Below are positions 18,324 to 26,868 of a stretch of DNA of 64,000 nucleotides, piece after piece; position 1 is the first letter of the stretch; every line of letters starts with the position of its first letter. The stretch covers positions 1,736,001 to 1,800,000 of the forward strand of contig NZ_CP126963.1 of assembly GCF_002871945.2 (NCBI RefSeq). The letters are read 5' to 3'. Source of the stretch: Gleimia hominis (GTDB taxonomy: Bacteria; Actinomycetota; Actinomycetes; Actinomycetales; Actinomycetaceae). Made by a program: the position numbers and the translations under genes. The notes under the pieces are model-generated. The model ran no database searches, had not been told where the DNA came from, and worked only from the letters and a program-made list of their open reading frames with translations.

Positions 18324-19644
18324 CTGCATCGCGTGAGATTTCACTTGACATCCCTAAATATCCCCTCGGGTCCTCTAGTGCCTCAAAATCAATATCTTCA
18401 ACTTCATTCGCGTACTCGCTGGCAAGCATAAACTCCTTCAGCGGCGTGCGGTTAACCCGGTATTCTTTAGCGAAGTCCTGTAGTAAATCGTGCGCTGCTT
18501 CTTGGCCAATATGTTTCGCCAGCACCATCATGATTCCCTCCGTCATGAGCAGCGGCGATTCAAGCAACGTGTTGTTAACCAGCTGGGTTTCGTTAAAAGC
18601 TAGTTGGTCTAGTAACCGCAAAAGTTTCGCGGCCGCGTGCTCTACAGCAATAAAAATCTGTGGTAGCGCGTCTCGTTCGACCTCTAAACTCCGGTGGTCA
18701 CGTTCGAACGACGCTGGTGGTTGAGTTAAGACTGTGGCCGCTAACCCCGCTGCCAGCCGAGCGCCCACAGAAATCTTCATTGTTGTGAACGGGTTCAGTT
18801 TTTGAGGCATCGTGGATGAGCCTGATGCGTGTGCATCCATTTGCTCCCGCGCTTCCGCCAAGTCAGTGCGTTGCATGTCGAATAGGTCTTCAGCTATCTT
18901 CGCCAGGCTTTGCCCATAGATCGCCAAGGTGCAGCAAAGCTCCGTGATTGCGTCACGTGAAGCATGCCATGGCACGGGTTCAAACGACAACTCAAGCTTT
19001 GCCGCGATTGACTGGGCCACAGACATTCCTTCTTTCCCCATGGAAGCGTATGTGCCCGCGGCACCGGAGAATTGAACTAATGTTGCCCGCTCGTATCCGT
19101 CATGCAGACGTTGTTGTGAACGTTCTATTTCTGCTAGCCAGCGGGCAAAACGGGTTCCGAGGGTGGTGGGTAGAGCATGTTGACCGTTTGTCCGCGCCAC
19201 CATTAAAGTATCAGCGTGTTCCTCCGCTAGCGTCGCCATTTTTTGCTTCAGTTCATCGAGCTGGTGGAACAACCAGTTGTAGCTTTGTTTGATCTGTAGT
19301 GCTCGCCCGGTGTCGAGAATATCTTGGCTGGTTGCACCGAAATGCACCCATCCGCGAACTTCGTTTGGCACTTGTGATCTGATTGCGTCTAACGCTGCTA
19401 TGAGGGGGTTACCGACTTTGCCGGCACGCGCTTTTTCTACCAGGGCGTCGCTTATTTTCGCGTGCTCACTGATTAGTTGGGAAGCGTTTTTTGGGATCAT
19501 CCCGTTGTCACCCTGAACTTTCGCGAGCGCCACTTCCACGTTTACGATTGCTTTTAGTACCGCTACTTCGTCCCATATTTGGGCAAATTCTGAGGTTACA
19601 TAGCCTTTCTTACTTAAGGATGAGTTGAGTGCACCGAATCCCAT
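18292..19644 (-). CDS. Adenylosuccinate lyase/PcaB-family lyase (fumarase-aspartase superfamily)
   Basis: 450 residues. Superfamily signatures: WVHFGATSQDILDT (first conserved region) and the flexible-loop motif GSSTMPQKLNP; the C-terminus (DPRGYLGMSSEI) is the ADSL_C/PcaB-type domain. Members cleave a C-N or C-C bond, most often releasing fumarate. It lies 40 bp behind the DcuC gene in the same operon, so a substrate giving fumarate that DcuC can exchange is attractive. It may not be the housekeeping PurB, because it is placed in a catabolic block. AAAGGTC precedes the ATG. Confidence 0.82.
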   Translation of the reverse strand: MGFGALNSSLSKKGYVTSEFAQIWDEVAVLKAIVNVEVALAKVQGDNGMIPKNASQLISEHAKISDALVEKARAGKVGNPLIAALDAIRSQVPNEVRGWVHFGATSQDILDTGRALQIKQSYNWLFHQLDELKQKMATLAEEHADTLMVARTNGQHALPTTLGTRFARWLAEIERSQQRLHDGYERATLVQFSGAAGTYASMGKEGMSVAQSIAAKLELSFEPVPWHASRDAITELCCTLAIYGQSLAKIAEDLFDMQRTDLAEAREQMDAHASGSSTMPQKLNPFTTMKISVGARLAAGLAATVLTQPPASFERDHRSLEVERDALPQIFIAVEHAAAKLLRLLDQLAFNETQLVNNTLLESPLLMTEGIMMVLAKHIGQEAAHDLLQDFAKEYRVNRTPLKEFMLASEYANEVEDIDFEALEDPRGYLGMSSEISRDAAKRFQNQLGE

Positions 19645-19684
19645 TTTGACCTTTCTGTTTTTGGTTTGAGCGGAACAAGCGATT

Positions 19685-21049
19685 TTAGATGAGTGTCATT
19701 GAGAGGACGGTCATCACTATGCTGCCGACAATCATCGGCACTGCGGTTCGTTTAACTATTTCAAGGGGGGACACTCCGAGACCACCTGCGACGGCAATCA
19801 CCACTCCGGAAACCGGCGACATGGATCGGAATAGACCGGAAGCAAACTGCATTGGGGTTACTAGTTGTGTGGCCGACGAGTTTAACCCTGTGGCGATTTG
19901 TGGGGCGAGTTTGGCAAATGCAGAGAATGCACCCACACCGGAGCCAGTTAGGAAGGTTACTAACCCAACGGTTAACGCGAAGATGACAATCATGAGTGTT
20001 ACTCCGTACCCAGTTTTTTCTGCGGAGTTGATGAGCAGGTCTATTAGGCCAGTTGTTTTGAGGCCTTCCGCGAAGAATTGCGCGGCGATAATTAGGGCCA
20101 CTACTGATCCGAACATTTTTCCCATTCCTTGGAAAAACTCAGTAGAGCCGTTGACTATTTGTTTTCCGCCGCGACCACGGATTGCTTCGATTACGCTTGC
20201 GATGGCCCATACCAGTACGAACGCGGACACGGTTGATAGTTCTATCGAGTCGTTGATAATCGGGCTGAAGATAACCAGGAGGATGATGGGTAACACCACG
20301 AGTATTGAGTACCATTTAGGGGCTTTTAAACCCTCATCTTTTTCATCCATTTTATCTACAGTGGTGGCCTTTGAACGCTTATCGAAGTACTTTTGTGTGA
20401 ATACGTGAGTAATGGCGATTGCGATAATTGTGGGTACCGCTACGATCAGTTGGTTTTGGACGAAGTAAACTGCTGGGGACATTTCGACGATGTCGGCTGC
20501 AAGAACAGTGGTGCCGGTTGCTGGCCCCATCGGTAAGGCACTGGATGTGGCGATCACGGCACCTGCTGCGGCGGGGTTAACGCCCGCGTTTTTCAGGATT
20601 GGTAGTAGCACTACGAGTAGTAGGATCGCCAGGCCAGCTGCCGATGGAATGACCATCATTAGTAGTTGCCCCAGAAAGTACGCGATAATTAGGAGTAGGT
20701 ACGGGCGTCGGATTCGCGACACTACACCCGAGGCGACTTCTACTAGCGCGCGGGCAGCACCGATCTTGTTCATGTATGCGGAGAAACCACCGGCTGCCAT
20801 AATTATGAGCCCGACACCGGTCAGTTGGCTTCCTGCAATTCTCTCGAACAGCCCGAGAATGTCGAACCATCGCGATCCCGAGGTGATGTCTTTTTCAAGT
20901 AGGTAAACAGAGGGGTTTACTATTAGCGATACAGCGAGCAGAACAAACCCGGTGCCTAAAAGGACTATCACCGGTTTATATCCTTTTACCATGAGGAATC
21001 CTGCCAGGATCGTAAGAATGATCGCTAATACTGCAAGAAATGCTGACAT
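19685..21049 (-). CDS. dcuC: C4-dicarboxylate transporter, DcuC family
   Basis: 454 residues from ATG 21049, chosen over the upstream start at 21115 because AGGA lies at the right distance and the N-terminus then matches DcuC proteins. About 12 hydrophobic helices; segments such as VIPSAAGLAILLLVVLLPIL, SSALPMGPATGTTVLAA and FLTGSGVGAFSAFAKL are family-typical. DcuC carries out succinate efflux or fumarate/succinate exchange in anaerobic bacteria. First gene of an operon with the lyase. Confidence 0.85.
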   Translation of the reverse strand: MSAFLAVLAIILTILAGFLMVKGYKPVIVLLGTGFVLLAVSLIVNPSVYLLEKDITSGSRWFDILGLFERIAGSQLTGVGLIIMAAGGFSAYMNKIGAARALVEVASGVVSRIRRPYLLLIIAYFLGQLLMMVIPSAAGLAILLLVVLLPILKNAGVNPAAAGAVIATSSALPMGPATGTTVLAADIVEMSPAVYFVQNQLIVAVPTIIAIAITHVFTQKYFDKRSKATTVDKMDEKDEGLKAPKWYSILVVLPIILLVIFSPIINDSIELSTVSAFVLVWAIASVIEAIRGRGGKQIVNGSTEFFQGMGKMFGSVVALIIAAQFFAEGLKTTGLIDLLINSAEKTGYGVTLMIVIFALTVGLVTFLTGSGVGAFSAFAKLAPQIATGLNSSATQLVTPMQFASGLFRSMSPVSGVVIAVAGGLGVSPLEIVKRTAVPMIVGSIVMTVLSMTLI

Positions 21050-21308
21050 TCTTTTCCTGTTCCTGCGTCTTGGTGTGCTAGCTACGTCACCAACACTTTG
21101 ACTACCAAACCGCACTGCGTGTAATTACACTAACACTGATGCACTAGTACTGCAATTGTACTAACAGTCTTCTTGGGGCGCGTTTTCATTTGACTGTGTC
21201 CAGTTACCTATATTTTGTTTTGCCAGTTTTGTCCCAGTGAGTCTTGAACGAACGTTTCAAAGCTGCCCGTTAATTTTTAGCGAATGAGTTGTAAGGTCAT
21301 GAGGGGAA

Positions 21309-21433
21309 ATAAGTGAGTTGGTCCTAAAAGCGAATTGGTTTTCAGGTCCTAGAAGTAAATTGGTTGGCAAATCCTATTAACAAATTGGTTGGCAGATCCC
21401 AATAGTGAATTGGATGGCAGCTCTTAGGAAGGA
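21309..21433. repeat. 25-bp tandem repeat array
   Basis: Units with the core ATTGGNTNNCA followed by an AT-rich tail start at 21334, 21359, 21384 and 21409, exactly 25 bp apart, with a diverged unit before them near 21316. There are no unique spacers, so this is not a CRISPR array. It lies about 260 bp upstream of dcuC, pointing away from it. Confidence 0.8.
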
Positions 21434-22048
21434 CAATACTCATAATCATCATTTCTCAAGAAAACTACCCCTAGAGATTGCTTCTCTAAGACACTCGAAT
21501 ACTCAAAGCCTCGACCCGATCGGAATGTCCCCTTCTCATCAGAACTACCAGACTCCACGGACGCAAGGCCCGCGAATACATGTCTCCCAATGCGCTAGCT
21601 CTGTAATGGATACTGCCAAGGAACGTCACCTCATACTATCCACTTTCCAAACTGCCCACTTCCCAAAACTACTCACTTCCCAAAAAGAGCAGGCGGTAAC
21701 CGATCTCAGCTCGGAGAGCTCAGTTTGTAAAAGTGCAATGCTCTCTCAGAATTACCAACAAATGACGTATTTGTTCTTTTGACTCTTTTATCAACTAGTG
21801 TTGGTTTTTCTTTATGCAGGTAATTCAGGTTCATAAGCGAGCAACTGGCTGCGTTTGTGTCAGATACCCAGTGAAGTTTTTACTTTAGACACTGCGTAGA
21901 GTTCTTGTACACGCTTTCGCCTTTAGCGCTTCTGTACGAGGCTAAAAGCGGCTCTTGCGTAAGCGACTCATGTTAAGTAAGTCCTTGCTCATCACGATTG
22001 AGTTCTGCGCAGAATCCGTAACAGTACAGCATGGGTCTTGATCAGAAT

Positions 22049-22064
22049 TGTTTCACGTGAAACA
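22049..22064. other. parS site 1
   Basis: TGTTTCACGTGAAACA, a perfect 16-bp palindromic ParB-binding site, in the gene-poor region 1.7 kb downstream of the parB stop codon. Confidence 0.95.
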
Positions 22065-22765
22065 CATTGGTTCTTATTCTATTAACTCTCAGGCGTGCAG
22101 ATGATCTCCGTACCCTTGGAGCTACGTTCCAGAAGAGTTCCTACACCGGAACAACTACTGATCACAAAGCAAACTAACAACACCTAAATTGTCCTGAGGG
22201 AATCTATTACGGAGCTGCATGAAGAATCAATAGAAGGATGCAAGTGTATGCGACAGAAGAGTTGCGAGCAGTTGTTGATACCTCTCTCTACCGTCTTGAA
22301 GTGCTCTGCGCTACACTAGCTGATAATTCCTACTAGCACTATCCAATGGATTTCTTGCCATTGTTGACTACCGCTCTATGACGCATTTACTATCCCGAAA
22401 TCCATAGTCTCTTCGACTTACGCGCACCCTATTCCCAACCGCACTATTTCACGAACTCGACGGTCAACTGGCGGATACGAAACTCCTATGTTCCACATAG
22501 CGTTTCTATACCAGTTAACACTCTCTTACTGGACATTGCTCTTCTACCAAATAGTGCCTCTATGTAGACGTTGCCACTCACTAGATGTTGTACTTCCACC
22601 AGGTATTCCACTTCCACTAAATATTCTCCCACTAGGCAACACTTCTATACGAGGTAAATGTTCCGATTCAATCGTCCGGGATAACATCCTTATCAAAACC
22701 GCACCTGCACGCTAACTACAGAGCTCCTTGCTTATGTTCATGTGTCCTACATCAGCGCGCTACAG

Positions 22766-22771
22766 TAGGCT
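22766..22771 (+). promoter_or_regulatory. Possible -10 element of a leaderless transcript
   Basis: TAGGCT lies 7 bases before the ATG at 22779 and there is no ribosome-binding site. This spacing is what leaderless actinobacterial mRNAs show. It supports, but does not prove, the chosen start of the acetyltransferase. Confidence 0.35.
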
Positions 22772-22778
22772 AGTTACT

Positions 22779-23417
22779 ATGAGGACTAATAATTTTCGGC
22801 ACGACGAACGCAGCAATAAACAACGCATGGACTCTGGAGACTGGTACATTGCAGAAGACCCAGAACTCGCCGCACAATACAAAAAAGCTCTCCTCGCAAT
22901 GCGGCGCGCAGAAGATCGCTACCCTTACGACCCCGCCGGAGCCCAAGAAGAATACAAAGCTCTGCTAGGCGGTATCGGCGAAGATGTACACATTCGCCCA
23001 CCAGCTCGCTTCGATTACGGAAGCAATACTTACATTGGCGAAGGCACATTTGTTAACTATGGCCTCGCATGCCTCGACGTCGCGCGAGTAACCATTGGCA
23101 AGAACTGTCAGATCGCAACCAACGTTCAATTGCTTACCGCACTGCACCCGCTTGAAGTTGAACCAAGAAAAGCGCGTTGGGAAGCTGCAGATCCAATAAC
23201 CATAGGTGATAACGTCTGGCTCGGTGGCGGGGTTATTGTCTGCCCAGGGGTTACCATCGGTGATAACTCCGTTATCGGAGCTGGATCAGTTGTTGTCAAA
23301 GATATACCCGCTGATGTTATCGCAGTGGGTAACCCCTGCAGGATTCTTCGTGACCTACCTAAATATGAAGGTGGACCTATAGACACTGAAACTAACACAC
23401 TTAACACAGGATTCTAA
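22779..23417 (+). CDS. Sugar O-acetyltransferase (maltose/galactoside type)
   Basis: 212 residues from ATG 22779. The N-terminal Mac domain (MDSGDWYIAEDPELAAQYKKA) is followed by a left-handed beta-helix of hexapeptide repeats (ITIGDNVWLGGGVIVCPGV, TIGDNSVIGAGSVVVKDIP) and the closing VGNPCRILRDL. The catalytic histidine is in the ALHPLE segment. It transfers acetyl from acetyl-CoA to a sugar hydroxyl. It stands alone between the gene-poor region and a parS site; its role here is unknown. The starts at 22728 and 22827 are less likely. Confidence 0.85.
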   Translation: MRTNNFRHDERSNKQRMDSGDWYIAEDPELAAQYKKALLAMRRAEDRYPYDPAGAQEEYKALLGGIGEDVHIRPPARFDYGSNTYIGEGTFVNYGLACLDVARVTIGKNCQIATNVQLLTALHPLEVEPRKARWEAADPITIGDNVWLGGGVIVCPGVTIGDNSVIGAGSVVVKDIPADVIAVGNPCRILRDLPKYEGGPIDTETNTLNTGF

Positions 23418-23802
23418 CCCCTATTTGCAGAGCACCGCACTCGCGTTGCTTAGACCCAATTGCTCGGGTCTCCAGAGCCCTTTTCGAATCCTAAAACTGA
23501 ATTCCATTTTTAAATGCCGATACTTCAGACAATAGAAATCGAAGGATGTAGGCAAGGGGCGGATTGTTTCACGTGAAACAATCCGCCCCTCTTGGTACTC
23601 CAAACACCATATTCTCGAGTGAACCCATATTTCCCGGACTCATCAAGGACACAAACGTTCCCGATAAACAAACAGTTATTAACGGTATGTACTTTCATAT
23701 GCTGTTGGTCAGCCGCAGGCTGAGAAAGACCGTGCTAACTAAATCACCGTCTACGCGATATGCAAAGCATAGTTAGCGTAAACCGGAATTTCCCAGCACC
23801 TT
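23418..23802. other. Convergent intergenic region with palindromic parS
   Basis: 385 bases between the ends of the acetyltransferase and parB genes. It holds the parS-centred 36-bp palindrome at 23555-23590. Otherwise only short AT-rich sequence; nothing else recognisable. Confidence 0.6.
23555..23590. other. parS site 2 inside a 36-bp perfect palindrome
   Basis: The core TGTTTCACGTGAAACA is at 23565-23580. The palindrome continues ten further bases on each side (AGGGGCGGAT to the left, ATCCGCCCCT to the right) with no mismatch. As RNA this would fold into an 18-bp hairpin in the space between two convergent genes, so it could also act as a bidirectional terminator, although no T tract follows on either strand. 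Confidence 0.95.
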
Positions 23803-25269
23803 CTAATCGCGTGCTGCTAGCTTTCCAATAAGCTCTTTTAAGCGTGCCAAGTCCTCTTCCCCGGCAAACTCAACGACAATACGTCCCTTCTTTTTACCCT
23901 CTACTACACTTACCCTTGTGTCAAAAATGTCGGTAAGCCGATCTACAACTGCTGAAGCATTTGCAGATAAAGGCTTAGTTGATATCCGCGTTTTGCGTTT
24001 AGGCCGCGCTTTCGAACTAACTTCACCTAGAGCCACAATCTCTTCTGTTGTGCGAACGGACAGTCCTTCGGAAATAATCCGGTCGGCAAGCGTCTCCATC
24101 TCCTGTTTAGAGTCGAGTCCGAGAAGTGCCCGCGCATGCCCAGCTGAAAGTACACCCGAAGCAAGTTTCATTTGAACACTCGCCGGTAGCTTCAGTAGCC
24201 GCAAAGTGTTGGCTATCTGAGAGCGTGAGCGCGCAATCTTTGCTGAGAGTTCCGCTTGGGTACAACCAAAATCATCTAAAAGCTGTCGGTAAGCACTAGC
24301 TTCCTCCACTGGATTCAACTGAGACCGGTGCAAGTTCTCCAGCAGTGCTTCGCGCAGCATCTGTGTATCATCGGTATCCCTAACAATCGCTGGAATGCTT
24401 TCTAAACCAGCGTCTTTTGAAGCCCGCAACCGCCGCTCGCCCATAATCAGTTCATATTGAGGAGCACGATCAAGTCCAATTTCTTTTCGTTTCCCAATAA
24501 CATCCTCATATAGCGGATCATCCAAGTCCGCTATAGGACGCACAACAACTGGTTGTAAAACCCCCATTTGTGCAATCGACTCTGCCAACTCAGCCAGTTC
24601 ATCCTCATCGAATACCTGCCTGGGTTGCCGCACGTTCGGAATTATGACATCCACATCCAACTGGGCAAAAGAAGCACCTGGAACTGGAACAAGCCCGGAA
24701 TCATCTGTAGCGGACTGCAACGACTGTTCATTGACTCCATTACCGGAAAGCTTCATTGTCGTAGTCGTGTCATTCGCTTTCACTGTGCTACCGTCTTTGC
24801 GCGCATAGCTATCGCGCTTGACCTTACCTTTGGCGCGACTTTTAGTATCCCTTTTTTCCAGCTGTGCTTCCTTGTTTCCAGTTTTCACGTTAGTGGATGC
24901 TTCGCTGGACACTTTTGGCTCTTGTGCTTGCTTGGTCTTGCTATCGGCACCTTTATTCGGAGGTACTCCATCAGCATCCTTTAGCTTCGGAGTCTTCTTT
25001 GCGGAACTGGTGAAGCTTCGAGTAGGTTCTTTCTCGTTCGTCTTGCTCGCTTTTTTCCTCCTCCGATCTGAAGGCTTAAGCAGTTCCTGAGCCAAGGTAG
25101 AAGTACGCCGAATACTATCTTGCCTATTGGCAGTACTGTCCGATGCAGGGAAGAACACATCGCGGGGTTTGTCAGCGTGCGAAATTGTTTCACGTGAAAC
25201 ATTCTCTTCTCGCGTCGGAATCAACGATCCCAAACCTCGCCCTAGTGCACGTCTCGATTTCTCCGCCAT
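23803..25269 (-). CDS. parB: Chromosome partitioning protein ParB with long N-terminal linker
   Basis: 488 residues from ATG 25269 (AGGA 8 bases upstream; the GTG at 25275 is too close to it). Order: ParA-interacting peptide (RRALGRGLGSLIP, residues ~7-19), about 180 residues of Lys/Ser/Thr-rich low-complexity sequence, the CTPase/ParB domain (NVRQPRQVF, GERRLRASKDAG, ENLHRSQLNPVEEA), the helix-turn-helix (AKIARSRSQIANTLRLL) and the C-terminal dimer domain. Typical ParB is about 300-350 residues; the extra length is all in the linker. It starts 2 bp behind parA. A parS site lies inside the gene. Confidence 0.96.
   Translation of the reverse strand: MAEKSRRALGRGLGSLIPTREENVSRETISHADKPRDVFFPASDSTANRQDSIRRTSTLAQELLKPSDRRRKKASKTNEKEPTRSFTSSAKKTPKLKDADGVPPNKGADSKTKQAQEPKVSSEASTNVKTGNKEAQLEKRDTKSRAKGKVKRDSYARKDGSTVKANDTTTTMKLSGNGVNEQSLQSATDDSGLVPVPGASFAQLDVDVIIPNVRQPRQVFDEDELAELAESIAQMGVLQPVVVRPIADLDDPLYEDVIGKRKEIGLDRAPQYELIMGERRLRASKDAGLESIPAIVRDTDDTQMLREALLENLHRSQLNPVEEASAYRQLLDDFGCTQAELSAKIARSRSQIANTLRLLKLPASVQMKLASGVLSAGHARALLGLDSKQEMETLADRIISEGLSVRTTEEIVALGEVSSKARPKRKTRISTKPLSANASAVVDRLTDIFDTRVSVVEGKKKGRIVVEFAGEEDLARLKELIGKLAARD
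25186..25201. other. parS site 3 (inside parB)
   Basis: Perfect TGTTTCACGTGAAACA within the early parB codons, encoding part of NVSRETIS just after the ParA-interacting peptide. Confidence 0.95.
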
Positions 25270-25271
25270 CT

Positions 25272-26150
25272 TCACTTTCCTGCCATTCTATTTGCTAATT
25301 CCAACGCCACTTTCTTATATGCCAGAGCAGCTGCGCCTCGTGGATCATGGCCAAATATACTCGTTCCGAAACTAGGTGCTTCAGATAATTTCACTGACCG
25401 CGGGACAACTGATTTGAAAACCTGTTCAGGGAAGTATCGGCGAATTTCTTCAGCTACTTCCGAAGAAAGATTAGTGCGACGGTCAAACATAGTAATCAAA
25501 ATCCCACCAATGTCGAGCTTCGGATGCAGATACTCCTTTATTCTCTCTATCGTTCCCAACAGCATTGAGAGACCCTCAAGTGCGTAATACTCTGCCTGAA
25601 TCGGAACAAGCACCTGATCTGCCGCAACAAATGCGTTCAAAGTTAGCAGCCCCAAAGATGGTGGGCAATCTACAATAATTGTATCCACATCCCGGTGGAC
25701 GGAAAGGAAAATCTCCAGGGCGCGACGGAGAATGTACTCACGTTGGGCAGCGGAAGATAACTCCAGCTCAGCACCCGAGAGATCGATCGTAGCGGGGCAA
25801 ACCAGTAAGTTCTCTGACTCTTCACTTGGATATAGGCAGTCCGCTAGTTCTTTATCACCGCGCAGTACGTCGTAAGTAGAAGGCACTTCGGGTTGATGAT
25901 CAATACCAAGAGCTGTGGAAGCATTCCCCTGTGGATCAGAGTCAATAACAATAACCTTTAACCCACCCTGTGCTAAAGCAACCGCAAGATTCACTGCGGA
26001 GGTGGTTTTACCTACGCCACCTTTTTGGTTCGCAACGGTAATCACCTGTGTGCGGGATGGGTGCTGAAAACTAATTCCCTCTAATTCCGCGCGTTCTTGG
26101 GCTAAGCGTGCTAGCTCGTCCGCGAATGATTCCTTCGACTCTAGGGCCAC
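25272..26150 (-). CDS. parA: Chromosome partitioning ATPase ParA
   Basis: 292 residues from GTG 26150, which has a near-ideal AAGGAGA six bases upstream; the longer frame to 26204 lacks one. Deviant Walker A motif KGGVGKT at residues 43-49, Walker A' DSDPQGN, and Walker B IIVDCPPSLGLL. It binds DNA non-specifically in the ATP form and moves ParB-parS complexes. Operon with parB (2-bp gap). Confidence 0.97.
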   Translation of the reverse strand: MALESKESFADELARLAQERAELEGISFQHPSRTQVITVANQKGGVGKTTSAVNLAVALAQGGLKVIVIDSDPQGNASTALGIDHQPEVPSTYDVLRGDKELADCLYPSEESENLLVCPATIDLSGAELELSSAAQREYILRRALEIFLSVHRDVDTIIVDCPPSLGLLTLNAFVAADQVLVPIQAEYYALEGLSMLLGTIERIKEYLHPKLDIGGILITMFDRRTNLSSEVAEEIRRYFPEQVFKSVVPRSVKLSEAPSFGTSIFGHDPRGAAALAYKKVALELANRMAGK

Positions 26151-26277
26151 CGGATCTCCTTTCTTACCCACTAAGTCTAATCGGTGAACCCACATAAAAG
26201 ACACTCAACCCGCAACCTGTGTATAGTGCATTATTACCCCTGGTTTTACTTGTGCATTTGCGGCGTATTTCCGCTAT

Positions 26278-26286
26278 TTATCCACA
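26278..26286 (+). promoter_or_regulatory. DnaA box upstream of parA
   Basis: Perfect TTATCCACA about 130 bp upstream of the parA start, away from the two oriC clusters. DnaA could bind here and link partition-gene expression to initiation. A single perfect 9-mer may also be chance. Confidence 0.5.
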
Positions 26287-26411
26287 TTTTCATTCCGTTG
26301 AGGTACCTACGCCACCTAGGTGAAACACGCGGCTTGATGGTTGGTGAAATGAAGGTAGTAGCGTGGGAGGGCTAAAACCTAATGACCCGCGGTTCGCACC
26401 ATAAATCTACC

Positions 26412-26640
26412 TATGAAAACGAAATTCCTATAAGCGAATAGAAAGCACAATTCCTTAGGGGCGACGCCTGTAAGTGATTAGCAAGTAAAACCCCCTAGAG
26501 TAACGTCCGTAAGCCAGTAGCGAGCAGAACCCATGAAGAGCAACACCCGTAGGCAATTAGCAAGCAGAACCCATGAATATCAACGTTCCTCGCGATTGGC
26601 AAGTAGGATTTTTGAAGGGAAACGCCTGTCGGGCAGGCCT
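26412..26640 (-). repeat. 40-bp tandem repeat array behind rsmG
   Basis: Five to six degenerate units. On the plus strand, unit starts fall at about 26452, 26491, 26531 (CCATGAAGAG), 26571 (CCATGAATAT) and 26611 (TTTGAAGGGA), i.e. a 39-40 bp period, each with an internal GTAAGYNATTAGCAAG-like core. No unique spacers, so it is not CRISPR. It lies downstream of the rsmG stop, like the other gene-end repeats. Confidence 0.8.
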
Positions 26641-26868
26641 TGACGGACAGTAACAACTACAAAGGAAGAGATGAGCAATCGCAACAAACTTAGAGGAACT
26701 ATGAAGCATAGTAAGAATCTAAGAGAACAAGTGAACGCGAGCAATAATCGGCAGCGTAAAAACCAACCGGTTAAAATCGGCAGGGTCACTTAAATAGTGG
26801 TGCCAAGCTAACAAAGCTCTGCTAAATGCCGACTGTAGAGGTTTGCTAGCCCAGAGGGTAAAGAAGTC

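Larger units (their letters stand above)
21050..22778. other. 1.7-kb gene-poor region upstream of dcuC
   Basis: No convincing gene. Base use differs from the flanks (less GC, many short frames, no ribosome-binding sites). Next to dcuC an inverted repeat TAGTAC (21145-21150) / GTACTA (21158-21163) could be an operator. A 25-bp tandem array lies at 21309-21433 and a perfect parS at 22049-22064. The rest (21434-22048 and 22065-22740) shows nothing recognisable; it could be decayed genes or origin-proximal spacer. Confidence 0.55.
26151..26868. other. Intergenic region between parA and rsmG
   Basis: 718 bases with no supported gene. It contains a perfect DnaA box at 26278-26286 in the parA promoter area, a parS half-site-like GTGAAACACG near 26320, and a 40-bp tandem array at 26412-26640 on the side of the rsmG 3' end. 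The remaining stretch 26640-26868 shows nothing recognisable. Confidence 0.6.

Noticed and set aside
21309..21433. Possible CRISPR array
   Set aside because: The units are directly adjacent 25-bp copies without unique spacers and no cas genes are present; the same holds for the 40-bp array at 26412-26640.
21405..21782. 125-codon open frame in the gene-poor region
   Set aside because: No ribosome-binding site, starts inside the 25-bp repeat array, and its residue composition (His/Ser/Thr/Gln-rich with no pattern) does not look like a protein.
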